A stretch of DNA of 64,000 nucleotides, from positions 1 to 64,000 of the forward strand of contig JACCWN010000028.1 in NCBI GenBank assembly GCA_013697625.1, in the 5' to 3' direction. Below, piece after piece: positions 48,001 to 57,700 of the stretch. Each line of letters starts with the position of its first letter. Positions within the stretch are counted from its first letter, which is position 1. The notes under the pieces were generated by a model. The model was not told where the DNA came from and did not search any database. It was given only the letters and a program-made list of their open reading frames with translations. The position numbers and the translations under genes are program-made. This DNA is from Legionella sp. Its GTDB lineage: Bacteria > Pseudomonadota > Gammaproteobacteria > Legionellales > Legionellaceae.

Positions 48001-51000
48001 CTATCATAGAATGGATGGCCACATTAATTGAATGATCATGATGGTAAAGATAAAGCAACCGGATTTTATCAGTGATTTTAGATAATATTAAGGTTTGGGA
48101 TATTCTTAAAATTGTTTTCACCCCAAGCCCAAGGGTGTTTTTTAATTTATTTGAAACATTCAGATTCCAACCATAAATTATGCCTGAAATGTGAATGTTA
48201 TCTTTTTCTAAATTTTGCCAAAGTTGGCTGAATGAATTCATTTCCTTGGGATTTACAACGTAGGACCTATCACTCACTTTTTTAAAGCATTTCCCTTTTT
48301 TAACCTGTATCGTTAAAGTATTCTTAAACGACTTCTGAGCGGAATCAATCATCGCTTTGTCGTTATCAAAAAGTAGGACAGCAGAGAGACTTTCGCCATG
48401 CATCCCAAATTTCCGGTTGATCCATTTAGTTGTGTAACGTAATTGTTCAATTGAGTCATTTTGAATTTTATTGCTCTTCATATAGCCTCGTTTCACAAAC
48501 TCTTTAAACTCCGCCACAATTTCTCCGGATTCATGACAAATAAACATGTCATAAGATTCTATATTTTCTTTATTTACATGCTTTATACGTCTTGCATATA
48601 CCAAACATGTTTGGGGGATTTTATCGTATAGTTTAAAACTATCTAAGGAAAATGGGAGCAATTGAATCGCATTAGGATTATTCAACAAATACAAGCCCAC
48701 AACTGATTGAAAGGCACCATCTGCCATGGAGGGTTCAACCATATTATCTAAAGTCACGAGGTTTGATTGTTGCAACTCACAAATGATTTCATTTTCATTG
48801 TATAGACAATTTTGGATTACTTTAAAAGTCTTGCCGTAATTTAATCCATGGTCCTTAAACTGTTCATATAAAGGGCCAGGTAATATTTGAGATACACATC
48901 TGCCTCTTAATTTATTTAGGTCTAATCTTTTATTTGATTTTTTGTGTAGCCCTAAGTAAGTTCGTCCTGTGCAACAAACTTTATCGTCAATCCTCAGCGA
49001 ACAATCAAAAGTCTCAGCTGTTGCGAATTTACATTCAAGATGATAGTTAACTTCATTCAAAACTTTGATTGGATGTAACCATAAAACATCTCTTATTTCA
49101 TTCGCTTTAGAAGAAGTCTGCCTTTCAATTTCCCTAAGGAATACATCTAAATATTTTACTCCAGGAACAATATGCTCCTCTTGCACCAAATGGTCGCGAA
49201 TAAAATAGTCATTCCTTTTAAAAACATTGCCATAAGGATTGATTGTAACTTTTTCATCATAGGGATGCTGTATGACATTGGATGAATTTTTTAAAGCTTC
49301 ATCTTGTATCCAGAAACGTGTTTTATTGAAAGGGTATCCTGGCAAATGAGTTTTTTGTTTCCTTTTATTAGAGAACACACTCATCCAATCTACTTCTCCC
49401 CCAGCCACCCATATTTTGGAGATTTCCTCTTCAAAGCCGTGTTTTTCGGCCTGGCTCGCTACCTTGTCCTTACTGTCAAATAATATAACAGATTGGATGT
49501 CTTTTGAATCAATATAACCGTTTAAAATAGTTTGTAAGTGATTCAAATTATTTGCAATAAATACTACTCGAGATTCCATTGCTTCACGCCCATACATCAA
49601 AGTATAAGATAATTCACTCATCAAAATATCGTCATGAGTCTTAATATGATCCAAAAGCGTGCAGACGTACTCTTTTAATTGAGATTTTGTTTTAGCAGAA
49701 AGAGGTATTATAGCTTTTGTCAGAACTTCATCATGAACCTGATTGATGACAGGAGGTTCTTCTAGGATCGCATGTGTATTGACTCCTCCCATACCAAAGG
49801 AACTCAGTCCTGCCCGTAATGGAATGTTTTTTCCATTCTTTTTCGTATGCAGCCATTGGGTTTTTTTTTCAAGGATATAAAATGGACTATCTTCAAGCTT
49901 TATATATGGGTTAAGCTTATTAAAATGAAGCATTTTGGGGATGATTTTGTACTTAAAAGCTAGTAATATTTTTATCAATCCAGCTACACCTGATGCACTC
50001 TCCAAATGACCAATATTGGTTTTAACTGATCCAATACCACAACTTGTTTTTTTATCCAATGAAACAGATTGATATACATTTTTTAAGGCTTCTATTTCAA
50101 TGGGATCGCCTAAGGATGTACCTGTTCCATGCGCTTCAATATAACCAATAGAAGCTGGGTCTACATTTGCATCTTCAAGTGCTGCGCGTAGAACTGCTGA
50201 TTGTGAAGAAACTTTAGGGGCAGTCAAATTATTAGCTCGACCTCCATGGCCTACTGCAATCCCCTTTACGATTCCCCAAATGGTATCTCCATCTTGCAGA
50301 GCTTGGTTTAAAGGTTTCAAAAAGACAACGCCCACTCCCTCCCCTCGAACATATCCATTTGCATTTTCGTCAAAAGAACGACAGATGCCGTCATTAGATA
50401 ACATCCCGGATTTACTGTGAGAGATGTACATGGTTGGTGTAAGGATAACATTAACCCCACCCACGATAGCTGATTCACAAACACCAAGTTGGATATCCCT
50501 AATCGCATTATTCAGTGCAACCATAAAACTGGAACAGGCAGTGTCAACCACCTCACTTTTTCCAGTAAAATCTAATAGATAAGAAACACGGTTAGCAATG
50601 ATTGAATGCACCGTACCCGTCGATAAAAATGAAATGATTGACGCTTTGTTTTCTCTCATTAACTCTGCATAATCATTTTTAGATACGCCGACATAAACAC
50701 CAATTTTCCTTCCGGCCAAACTTTTTGGATTATATCCAGCATCTTCAATCGCATGCCAAGCTTCTTCGAGAAAAAGCCTGTGTTGTGGATCCATGTAATT
50801 GGCTTCTATTGGCGAAATTTTAAAAAAAAGGGGATCAAATTTATCTACATCCTCGATAAATCCTCCCCATTTGATATTGGTTTTATTTAACCTAGTGTTA
50901 GGTACATCGATGTAATCTCGCCAATCCCATCTATCCGCGGGTATTTCGGAAACGCTATGCACCTCTTGAATTAGATTGTCCCAGAATTCACTGTAGTTTT

Positions 51001-51061
51001 TAGCACCAGGAAATCTACAAGACATGCCCACTATAGCAACTTCTTTGCCTCTTTTACCCAT
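42098..51061 (-). CDS. Trans-AT PKS: KS-DH-KR-ACP-DH-ACP-KS-DH-ACP
   Basis: A 2987-residue synthase. Order: KS1 (Cys176 in DTACSSFM); DH (His near 624, intact Asp in MADGAFQ near 779); KR (TGGCGGLG near 1105, YAAAN near 1245); ACP1 (GMDSS, Ser1390); second DH (RDHIVQGKYNVPG near 1481, but SLLTGVLQ with Thr for Asp near 1647); ACP2 (GINSV, Ser1790); KS2 (Cys2045, DTACSSSL); third DH-like domain (His near 2526, HPSLVESA with Glu for Asp); ACP3 (MGLDSIIGVEW, Ser2921). ACP3 has Trp2927 six residues after Ser, the mark of an ACP acted on by an HCS cassette. No AT anywhere. The first module makes a reduced/dehydrated unit; the second keeps a beta-keto group for branching. Confidence 0.92.
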   Translation of the reverse strand: MGKRGKEVAIVGMSCRFPGAKNYSEFWDNLIQEVHSVSEIPADRWDWRDYIDVPNTRLNKTNIKWGGFIEDVDKFDPLFFKISPIEANYMDPQHRLFLEEAWHAIEDAGYNPKSLAGRKIGVYVGVSKNDYAELMRENKASIISFLSTGTVHSIIANRVSYLLDFTGKSEVVDTACSSFMVALNNAIRDIQLGVCESAIVGGVNVILTPTMYISHSKSGMLSNDGICRSFDENANGYVRGEGVGVVFLKPLNQALQDGDTIWGIVKGIAVGHGGRANNLTAPKVSSQSAVLRAALEDANVDPASIGYIEAHGTGTSLGDPIEIEALKNVYQSVSLDKKTSCGIGSVKTNIGHLESASGVAGLIKILLAFKYKIIPKMLHFNKLNPYIKLEDSPFYILEKKTQWLHTKKNGKNIPLRAGLSSFGMGGVNTHAILEEPPVINQVHDEVLTKAIIPLSAKTKSQLKEYVCTLLDHIKTHDDILMSELSYTLMYGREAMESRVVFIANNLNHLQTILNGYIDSKDIQSVILFDSKDKVASQAEKHGFEEEISKIWVAGGEVDWMSVFSNKRKQKTHLPGYPFNKTRFWIQDEALKNSSNVIQHPYDEKVTINPYGNVFKRNDYFIRDHLVQEEHIVPGVKYLDVFLREIERQTSSKANEIRDVLWLHPIKVLNEVNYHLECKFATAETFDCSLRIDDKVCCTGRTYLGLHKKSNKRLDLNKLRGRCVSQILPGPLYEQFKDHGLNYGKTFKVIQNCLYNENEIICELQQSNLVTLDNMVEPSMADGAFQSVVGLYLLNNPNAIQLLPFSLDSFKLYDKIPQTCLVYARRIKHVNKENIESYDMFICHESGEIVAEFKEFVKRGYMKSNKIQNDSIEQLRYTTKWINRKFGMHGESLSAVLLFDNDKAMIDSAQKSFKNTLTIQVKKGKCFKKVSDRSYVVNPKEMNSFSQLWQNLEKDNIHISGIIYGWNLNVSNKLKNTLGLGVKTILRISQTLILSKITDKIRLLYLYHHDHSINVAIHSMIGGFSRTLAYENPNLILEALGIDVLDKDLLAKITYQELSYYNNAPLYEIRYKNSVRQVKVIIPTIPNEEDQPSLLKRQGVYLITGGCGGLGYIFAKHLASAYQANLLLVGRSEPNSSIRDKLDEIITLGGSAQYVQTDVSNSLLVHKLFSNLKEQKISLNGIMHCAGIIDDAFIIKKTEQSFDSVTSVKVQGTIFLDEVFHEEGLDFFMVFSSIASIMPNQGQSDYAAANNFLDEFIHYRSRLTQENKRSGVSLSINWPLWRNGGIGVIREEEEHLKNIFGMIALENETGIKLFSNALCVKSGKSVDQIIVIEGNKTKIDKHLQPFSYLEQDEVEEQPLLSETLKHYVEQVQEQKIVIDDDESLSNYGMDSSGYVKLSMIMNECLGLDLEPIIFFEFNTIRKLVTHLVQHYGKKITSQLSFNPQATTNYIPGRALVDLNLSDFKGLVFIKEFSQQEFFMRDHIVQGKYNVPGACYIEMAIECGELIHKNSRVYKLTNNYWAKQLSTSGEKIQAKLNLIDKGDYYEYEISSFSNHIPTLHALGQLYINPEEAVSLGKIDLEDIRLRCIIQRNSEEIYRFIHAEGLHVGPSFMPMIDILLNEEEALAHLKLPDFITGTASDYIFHPSLLTGVLQTALLHNKPYGMDETQFIPIAIDEIVFLGNIPVECYVYSLVRNLDHSNKEIVKFDAKVVDKDGNVILCFKGLTLRNLRSTNKTHFTSSGENMAVARKQAIDGYFVTQVENFLKDRLSASIGLPSSEIANDIDLDNYGINSVMIVDLNRVLGDLFGNLSKTLFFEYKNIKNLAQYFLINHYPLCEALVLGIQETSVNSEKIGKEVIREEDHSLFIYESANASEQTFDEAIAIVGMSGRYPEAQSLLEFWKNLKEGKDSISDMPKWRFDFDKYYQETKDDSMLAARWGGFVDDIDTFDPQFFAISPREAALIDPQERLFLEVAWETVENAGYTQESLKGRPIGVFVGALWQSYNALATEQTISGNPQAPSGLLYNIPNRVSYCFDWSGPSLVIDTACSSSLSALHFACESVKGGECEGALVGGVNLSFSASKYLWLAKNNFLSSDGKCKSFGAEGDGYVPGEGVGAIYIKKLSKAIKDKDNILALIKSTSVNHGGKTNGYTVPNPNRQADLIRDSLNKSNISVDRINYIEAHGTGTSLGDPIEISAIKKAFGQIDKNHSCSIGSVKSNIGHLEAAAGIAGLTKIILQMKYKKLVPSLHASNLNPNIDFENTFLKVQRELSSWQRTAAKKGALSPYCAMLASFGAGGSNAHAIVEEYISTERPVFGQEDDTFIIPLSASDPEQIQAYVKKVLYFLETQADEEMSCKGYPDSYTYLRDFAYTFQVARRQMNERLVIVAKNMDELKNKLRHFLEGSNTSVDGLHLGNIKNGNNALKTLSADVQLTQLFDNWVKSRSYSKIAELWITGIKINWALLYPSDGCRRIEVPTYPFKKERFWLKEIALENMQHVSNGQAKLHPLLHVNTSDLFEQRYSSSFDMAHPFFVRLQDSDKIHLPHIVSLELVHEAIYQATSKTKQTWSIRDVIWHSPILISESQKELHTRLIVLNDDGIHINTIGFEQYSISASDENNKLIHVSGNVFFVQDTGDYTLEIKSITHEMNQEIYSKEVCYQALGIIYGNEYKVIQEVQFGRDRALARIALPLSLNTNHSLDAFFMHPSLVESAIQTIMLFIAKQHPIEDHLSLKSLTEICILSESKNSGYCFIEMIEKTNDSDQNEVQYNAYICDDVGNISIKIVGLSFNEPRMLVNKRETSTKNAALNDQIILPSIGLADLSLELSQTKRSLQQLISHQVPSPTNWGEGSHLSEIIHKVENKHRVDLQPPLNISTDVQEEQSAITTPSSSKYELEAFLIESLANALYIELREIEVDKPFVDMGLDSIIGVEWLQVINKKYKIFIHASKIYDYPAITEFSNYLYAEIQANQSKQVLQQVNQTHLIELEDVTSL

Positions 51062-51096
51062 TCGTTATATCCCTAACAAAGCAACTACAAAAACCT

Positions 51097-54000
51097 CTAT
51101 ATTCCACCCGATCGCATCATAATTTCAGAAACCAGTTGATTCACTGATTTAGTTTGCGCAATGATACTTAAAGGCAGCAATATCGCTAGATTTTTTTCTA
51201 TTCTTACCCTTAAATGAAGGGCCATGATTGAATCCATTAACTCACCTAAATGAACATCATCATTTAAATGAGCCACATCAATCCCGACTATTTCACTAAT
51301 TTCAGCTTTCAAAAAGGCAAACACATCGGTTGGTTTATCAGACTTGCTGATTTCAAAATTTTCCATGGATGTTTTTAAGAGTTCAAGCGCTTCTTTTTTC
51401 ATAATATGAAATTCAACTCCATCCACTTTTGCTACCAAAATTCCTTTTTCATTGTAGTATTTAAAGTCAGTAATCCACTTATCATCCAGTGATTCTTTAT
51501 CCGCTAATTGAACATGAGCCCATAATTCTTTATATTGCTCCAACCCACCATCATTATAAATAACAAACCGTTTGACGGATGTAGCAATGCAAGTAGCTTC
51601 TTCTTTTTTAGCTTTTTCTATGTATTGATTTGGAATGGCAGCCATTGCCAAAGGCAGTGACATATAGATTTGTAAAAAGCTTCCTGTGAGTTCTGATATA
51701 CCAATTCTTTTCTTATAGTTCTCAAAATTTCTAATCACTCCAATCGCCTCAAATTCTTTTCGCCAAATATTTTCCATGAACTGATAGCTATTGCCTAAAA
51801 TAAAATCATCATTCCAAAATAAATTAAAAAATTCTTTGGTGCTATATTTTATAGGATAGGTTTTGACAATCTCAGGATCAAAGGTTAATGCTTTTTCAGG
51901 AATTTGGGTTAGATTGGTTACTTTAGCACTAGAACTTAATCCCCACTCTTTATTAATGATATTCTTCTTTGCAGAATAAGCATGAATGTTATAGACATAG
52001 TCTTGCGCCGATAATTTATCCACCCAGGTTTTTATCTTATATTTATCCCCTTTATGTAACATAATGGGTTGAGCTATTTTTAAATCCTCTATCATTGTGA
52101 AGATATATTCAGGATCTAGTTTTTTAATTGCTTTAATGGCTAAGTCAATATAACCAAGCGCTGGAAACAAAGCATAATCAAAGGTCAGATGGTCGCCAAT
52201 TAAAGGATAGGATTCGTATTCTAATTCGGTAGACAATGTCCAGTCTTTTATTTTTGAGAATGTATCTCCTAATATTGGATGCACTCCAACATGTTTACCC
52301 GCTAAATTGGCATTTTTTGGTGGACTAGAAATTTGAGGGATAGAATTTCGTGCTATGGCCTGAAAGGCAATATTCACCATTTTACAAAGAACATTGCCCT
52401 CTAAATCAAGCATAATGACATCACCGTTATAATGGTAACCATCATCAGATCGTTTTTTTATTTCAGCTACAACGTATAATTCGTCTTTTACTAAACTTTC
52501 ATAGAACACACAGGAATCATACCCTGAGCCGATGACTGCTTTGTCTTGTAAATTCATTTCAACAATCTTATTGTAAGGAAGCGCTGCCTTAAATAGTAAC
52601 CCTGTTAAATAGGCTAGCAATGACTCTGGATTCAGACCGTAGCCATTCGTTCGGTTTAAAAAGTCTTTGGGGCGACATAAACCAACAGCCATCATGCCAT
52701 CATTTCGCCATATTTTATCAAATAGATGAAAGGGTTCTCCTAAGGTGAATGTCTTCCCCCAAAAATTGTTGTAAAAATCATGTTTGTTACATATTTCTTT
52801 ACTATCACCAATGCACTTATCAATATAATCACAAGTCAGTTTTAATGGTAAACCATCGTTTTTTTGAATGTCTATACTTCCATAGAGCGAATCCTTATCA
52901 TCGTCCACTTGCGGGCCTATTTTTATGCGATAAGCTACATTTTGATTGATAAAATCAAGCATTTCGAAAGTTACTCGAAGATCTACACATTGTTCCTGGA
53001 ACAAGATGGGTTTTAATAAAGTAACATTGCCAAAAGAAAATTGTTGCAAGTATTTTTCCCCAAGTAACTCTTTTGCTATGGTCAGTGCTATATCTAGATA
53101 TATTGAGCCAGTTAACACAATTGTATCAAAAATTCTATGCTCCCTGATGGTCGGCACAGAATCGATGTCTAATGAAATCAAATAAGTTGCATTTATAAAG
53201 GGGTAATCCTTTTTAAATAAATCCTTGTTTGAAATAGCCTTGGATTCAGAGTGTTCAAATGACTTGTACCAACAGGTTATCTTTTTAAATATCGGGGCTG
53301 CAATCGTTTGAGTTCTTGCAAGAAAATCCTCTCTCATAGGAACTTGCGCATCCTCTAAAATAGCATGAGCGTTTATACCACTGGCTCCAAAAGCACTCAC
53401 TGTTGCAATCATTTTTTTATTTTCTGGCCAATCTAAAATATCAGTAACCACGTTGAGGTTACTATTTTCCCAATCAAAATTACTATTTAATCTATCAAGG
53501 GAGAAATGTGCAGGAATTTTTTTATTGTAAATGGATAGTGCAACCTTGATCAATCCAGCAACGCCAGCTGCAGCCTCTAAGTGTCCAAAATTAGATTTGA
53601 TTGAGCTGATATTTAGCGATTCATTTTTTGAACGTCCTTTTCCATACACAGCATTTAAAGACTCGAGTTCTATGGGATCCCCTAAGAATGTTCCGGTCCC
53701 ATGAGCTTCGCTATAAGAGATATCTTGAGCTCTAACATCCGTTCCTAATAAGGTCTCTTGAAATAACATTTTTTGTGAAGCAGAAGTCGGGACAGTCAAA
53801 CCACTCTTTTTTCCATCATGTTTGACTAAAATATTTTTAATGGTTGCATAAATTCTATCTCCGTCATGAACAGCATCTGATAGCCGTTTTAAAATCACAA
53901 CGCCACTACCCTCGCCTCGAGCATACCCATTGGCACTGTCATCAAAGGTCTTACAACGACCATCGGGCGATAGCATGTTTCCGTTTTTTAATAACAAAAA

Positions 54001-54723
54001 TGTTTGGGGCATCAACATTAAACTGACGCCACCAGCAATTGCCATATCACATTCCTGTGCTCTTAAACTTTGTACGGCCATATGGATAGCAACTAAAGAA
54101 GAAGAACAGGCGGCATCGACCGCTAATGAGGGGCCATGGACTCCTAAAATATAAGAAACACGACCAGCTGCAAAATTTAAACAATTTCCTGAGGTTATAT
54201 AGGGGTTAAGCTCTTCTTCACGTAATTCACTTAACATTATATGTAAATATTCGTTACTGGTGATCCCACAAAATACGCCGGTGTTACTGCCACTTATATT
54301 TTTTGGGTCCAAACCAGCATTGATCAATGCCTTCCAACTGTCTTCTAAAAAAAGGCGGTGTTGGGGGTCTAAATAATTGGCTTCTTTGGGGGGTATCCCA
54401 AAAAACATAGGATCAAATTTAGAAAAATCCTTGGAAATGAAACCGCCCTTAAAAAAGTTCTTATGGTAATCCACCTTTGCAATATTCGTCAGATCCCATC
54501 TTTGTTTAATGGGTTCTCTAATCCCATCACCTTTATCAGAAATAAATTTCCATAATTCTTCAGGGCTAGATACACCACCAGGAAGGGTACAACCGATTCC
54601 AATAATAGCAATTGGCTCTGTTTTTTTTGACCTTATATCTAACAACTCCCTTTTTAACTTTCGAATTTCTAATATGGATTTTTTTATTAATTCATTTTCA
54701 TATGCGTCTGTGTCTATACTCAT
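51097..54723 (-). CDS. PKS: KS-DH-DH-ACP with coiled-coil N-terminus
   Basis: A 1208-residue synthase. Residues 8-33 are a charged helix (ELIKKSILEIRKLKRELLDI) like the docking coiled coils of cis-AT enzymes. The KS (Cys206 in DAACSSSLVAIH, EAHGTGTFLGDP, SNFGHLEAAAG) resembles cis-AT KS domains more than its neighbours (GCTLPGGVSSPEELW, NMLSPDGRCKTFDDSANGYARGEG) and lacks the usual trans-AT linker. Two DH-fold domains follow (His near 529 in EHRIFD and near 846 in DHLTFD); neither shows the catalytic Asp motif. The ACP (LGELMDSIMAL, Ser1165) ends the protein. Module logic is unclear; at most one DH is likely to be active. Confidence 0.85.
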   Translation of the reverse strand: MSIDTDAYENELIKKSILEIRKLKRELLDIRSKKTEPIAIIGIGCTLPGGVSSPEELWKFISDKGDGIREPIKQRWDLTNIAKVDYHKNFFKGGFISKDFSKFDPMFFGIPPKEANYLDPQHRLFLEDSWKALINAGLDPKNISGSNTGVFCGITSNEYLHIMLSELREEELNPYITSGNCLNFAAGRVSYILGVHGPSLAVDAACSSSLVAIHMAVQSLRAQECDMAIAGGVSLMLMPQTFLLLKNGNMLSPDGRCKTFDDSANGYARGEGSGVVILKRLSDAVHDGDRIYATIKNILVKHDGKKSGLTVPTSASQKMLFQETLLGTDVRAQDISYSEAHGTGTFLGDPIELESLNAVYGKGRSKNESLNISSIKSNFGHLEAAAGVAGLIKVALSIYNKKIPAHFSLDRLNSNFDWENSNLNVVTDILDWPENKKMIATVSAFGASGINAHAILEDAQVPMREDFLARTQTIAAPIFKKITCWYKSFEHSESKAISNKDLFKKDYPFINATYLISLDIDSVPTIREHRIFDTIVLTGSIYLDIALTIAKELLGEKYLQQFSFGNVTLLKPILFQEQCVDLRVTFEMLDFINQNVAYRIKIGPQVDDDKDSLYGSIDIQKNDGLPLKLTCDYIDKCIGDSKEICNKHDFYNNFWGKTFTLGEPFHLFDKIWRNDGMMAVGLCRPKDFLNRTNGYGLNPESLLAYLTGLLFKAALPYNKIVEMNLQDKAVIGSGYDSCVFYESLVKDELYVVAEIKKRSDDGYHYNGDVIMLDLEGNVLCKMVNIAFQAIARNSIPQISSPPKNANLAGKHVGVHPILGDTFSKIKDWTLSTELEYESYPLIGDHLTFDYALFPALGYIDLAIKAIKKLDPEYIFTMIEDLKIAQPIMLHKGDKYKIKTWVDKLSAQDYVYNIHAYSAKKNIINKEWGLSSSAKVTNLTQIPEKALTFDPEIVKTYPIKYSTKEFFNLFWNDDFILGNSYQFMENIWRKEFEAIGVIRNFENYKKRIGISELTGSFLQIYMSLPLAMAAIPNQYIEKAKKEEATCIATSVKRFVIYNDGGLEQYKELWAHVQLADKESLDDKWITDFKYYNEKGILVAKVDGVEFHIMKKEALELLKTSMENFEISKSDKPTDVFAFLKAEISEIVGIDVAHLNDDVHLGELMDSIMALHLRVRIEKNLAILLPLSIIAQTKSVNQLVSEIMMRSGGI

Positions 54724-54732
54724 AAATCTTCC

Positions 54733-57700
54733 TTAATGAATTTCTATTTCTGACTCCAAAAATTTTAATAACTCGTTTTTTTCAATATTATCAAATGCAG
54801 ATACATCTCCTAAATCGGACTTATTTTCTGCTATGTCATCCTCTAATTCATTATTTTCTTGAAAATAAGTAATTAATAAATATTTTGACAACAACTGCAA
54901 GGTGTTGCATTCAAATAAAGTCGTTGTTGTAATTTTAATTCCCAAAACATTATTGAGTTTATTTCTAAAATCAATGGAGGTTAAAGAATCCATCCCTAAA
55001 TCAAAAAAACCCCTGTTTTTTTCTATATCACATTCTTCAGCAATGCTTAAAATATTTTTCAATAGACTTTTAAGTTCGTTTAGAATGAAGTCGCGCTTTT
55101 GATTGTTTGAGGTATAGGTGTACAATTGAGAAATAAAAGGATTGTCAATAGATTCAAACTCACCAGGCCCAGAATTAGCATTAAGTCGTTCAAATAAAGT
55201 CCTTTTTCGTTGCATATTCATCACTTCTAAAAATAAGGTCCAATCCATTGGTGCCACTACTTTTTTTCGACACTGTGAGTTCATTATGGATTCTAATTGA
55301 TGCAAGCCTTCCTTCACTGGGGTTGTTTTAATTCCAATGGATTTAAAATACTCTTCTTTATTTTTAGGTATTATCCCACTGGTTTCCCACATTCCTCCCC
55401 AACTGATACTGATAGCCGGAAGGTTATTGATTTCACAATAATCGGCATATGCATCTAAAAAATAGTTTGCGGCACTATAATGCCCGCCTGACGCGGCTCC
55501 CCAAACTGATGCGGCGGACGAAAACATCACAAACCAATCTAGTTGACATACCTTAAACACTTCATTCAAAATCCATATTCCCTGAATCTTTGATGAAACC
55601 ACAAGCTCAAATTCATCAAAATTCATATTTTGTAATGTATTTTCTTGGTAGTAACCTGCTAGATGGAATACTCCTTTTAATTCATTACCTTTAATATATT
55701 TATTTTTAACAAATTTCATTTTAGCTAAATTTGTTACATCTGCTTGAATAATTTCAACTACTGTGCCACGGCTTTCAATCTCTTGAATAACTGCTTGTTT
55801 TGGACCTGGTACCAAAGCTTGTCGGCTAAGTAGAAGTATTTTTTTCACTTTGAAAGATGACAACCACTCCGCCACCAATAGCCCCAAACTGCCGAGCCCA
55901 CCTGTAATAAGATAAACGCCATTGGGATTAATTTTTATGTTTTTGCTGCTTTCAACAATACTGGGTACAAGTCGAGGAATGTAACGAATGCCTTTTCTAT
56001 AAACTACTTCACCCTCTTCTGACAAACTATTTATTTCTTTAAATAACGTGTCATTGGGTATTTTTTCATTTAAATCTAAATCAATGATTGACCTAAATAT
56101 GGAGGGATGCTCCAACAATAAGGTTTTTGCCATTCCCCATAAAGGAGCACAACTTAAATTAATGATATCATTTTTTATTTTTTGTACATTGGCGCAGACA
56201 ATCCACAAATGCACTGTCAACTGTTTTTGCAGTGAGACAATGAACTGGATCTGATTTAAAGCTGTTTGGCATACAAAGCGATAACTGTCATAGAGTTCAG
56301 CAGATGATGGCAAAGTCTGCGATGTTGTAAAATCAAGAGGCCAAAAGTTAATAATGTAAAGAGTCTTACTTTTCGATCTTGCTTTAATATCATCAAAAAC
56401 TTTATGGTAGTTTGCTTTGTCTTCAGGATCAATGACATAGCGCCTATCCGTATGGTCGCTAGCACCCTTATAATATATTTTATATACCTGAATGTTATTC
56501 TTGAGTAAGTGTTCATGAAAATTCTGACTGATACCCTGAGTATCACAAAATAGAATATAAATAAGTTCCTCAACCTCAACCTCAACTTCACATTTGTTCG
56601 ATAAAGGCATTTCATACCAATTCACATCATAGGTATCTTTAAGCGTGTTTTCGACATGATTGAATTCTTTTTTTTCTATTTGGGGTATCCAGTGATAAAT
56701 TTTTTCAAAGGGATAGGTTGGCAGGGATATCCTTTGAACCTGACTATTTATAGTGTAAAGTTCATACCATTTGATGTCTGCACCTAAAATCCAAAGCTGA
56801 ATCAGATAGATAAGGTTACGGCTGCTTAAATATTTTTTTTCTAAATCGTTGATGCCTTTATCATTCGAGTTAAAAATAATGTTTGCTAATCCATTTTTAA
56901 CTTGTCCATAATAAATAGAACTTGAATTTTTTTTCAAAAAATCCATTTCATTACTTAAAAACCCGGTCAATTTTTCCAATAAATATTTTACATCCTTAGA
57001 AATCACAGCCAATCTGTAATCAAATGGCTCTCTACCAACTTGTAGGGTATAAGCTAAGTTAGTAAGATTTAAGATTGAACTATTTTTTTCGATAAAATCA
57101 CAATACCGTTTTATAGAACACTTCAATGCATTTTCTGTTTTTGCCGAAAAAATAAAGACATTGGAATCAACATTTAAGGGATAAGATTGAAGAGGAGTTT
57201 CATATTCTTCTATAGCAACATGTGAATTCACACCGCCAAAACCAAAAGAACTAATACCTGCACGCCTTGGAATGTCATCTCCATTCTTATCTTTTAGTGG
57301 TTCCCAAGCAGTGGTATCACCAACGAAATAAAATGGACTATTGTCTAGATTAATATTTTTATTCTGTACTGATAAATGTAAGTGCGCTGGAATTTTTTTA
57401 TAATGCATGGACAGCAATACTTTAATCACCCCTGCAAGTCCTGCAGTAGCCTCCAAATGTCCTATATTTGTTTTAACCGATCCCAAAGCACAATGGGGTT
57501 TAACCATTTTATCAGGACAGGTGGTTAAAGTATTAAAAGCCAACATAAGACCATTTATTTCTATAGGATCGCCTAGAGATGTGGCCGTCCCATGGGTTTC
57601 AATATAACTGATAGTATCTACATCAAAAGATGCCATTTTTAATGCATCTTTAATAACTTCTGCTTGTGCAAATGGATTTGGGGCCGTCAAAGAGTTCGTA

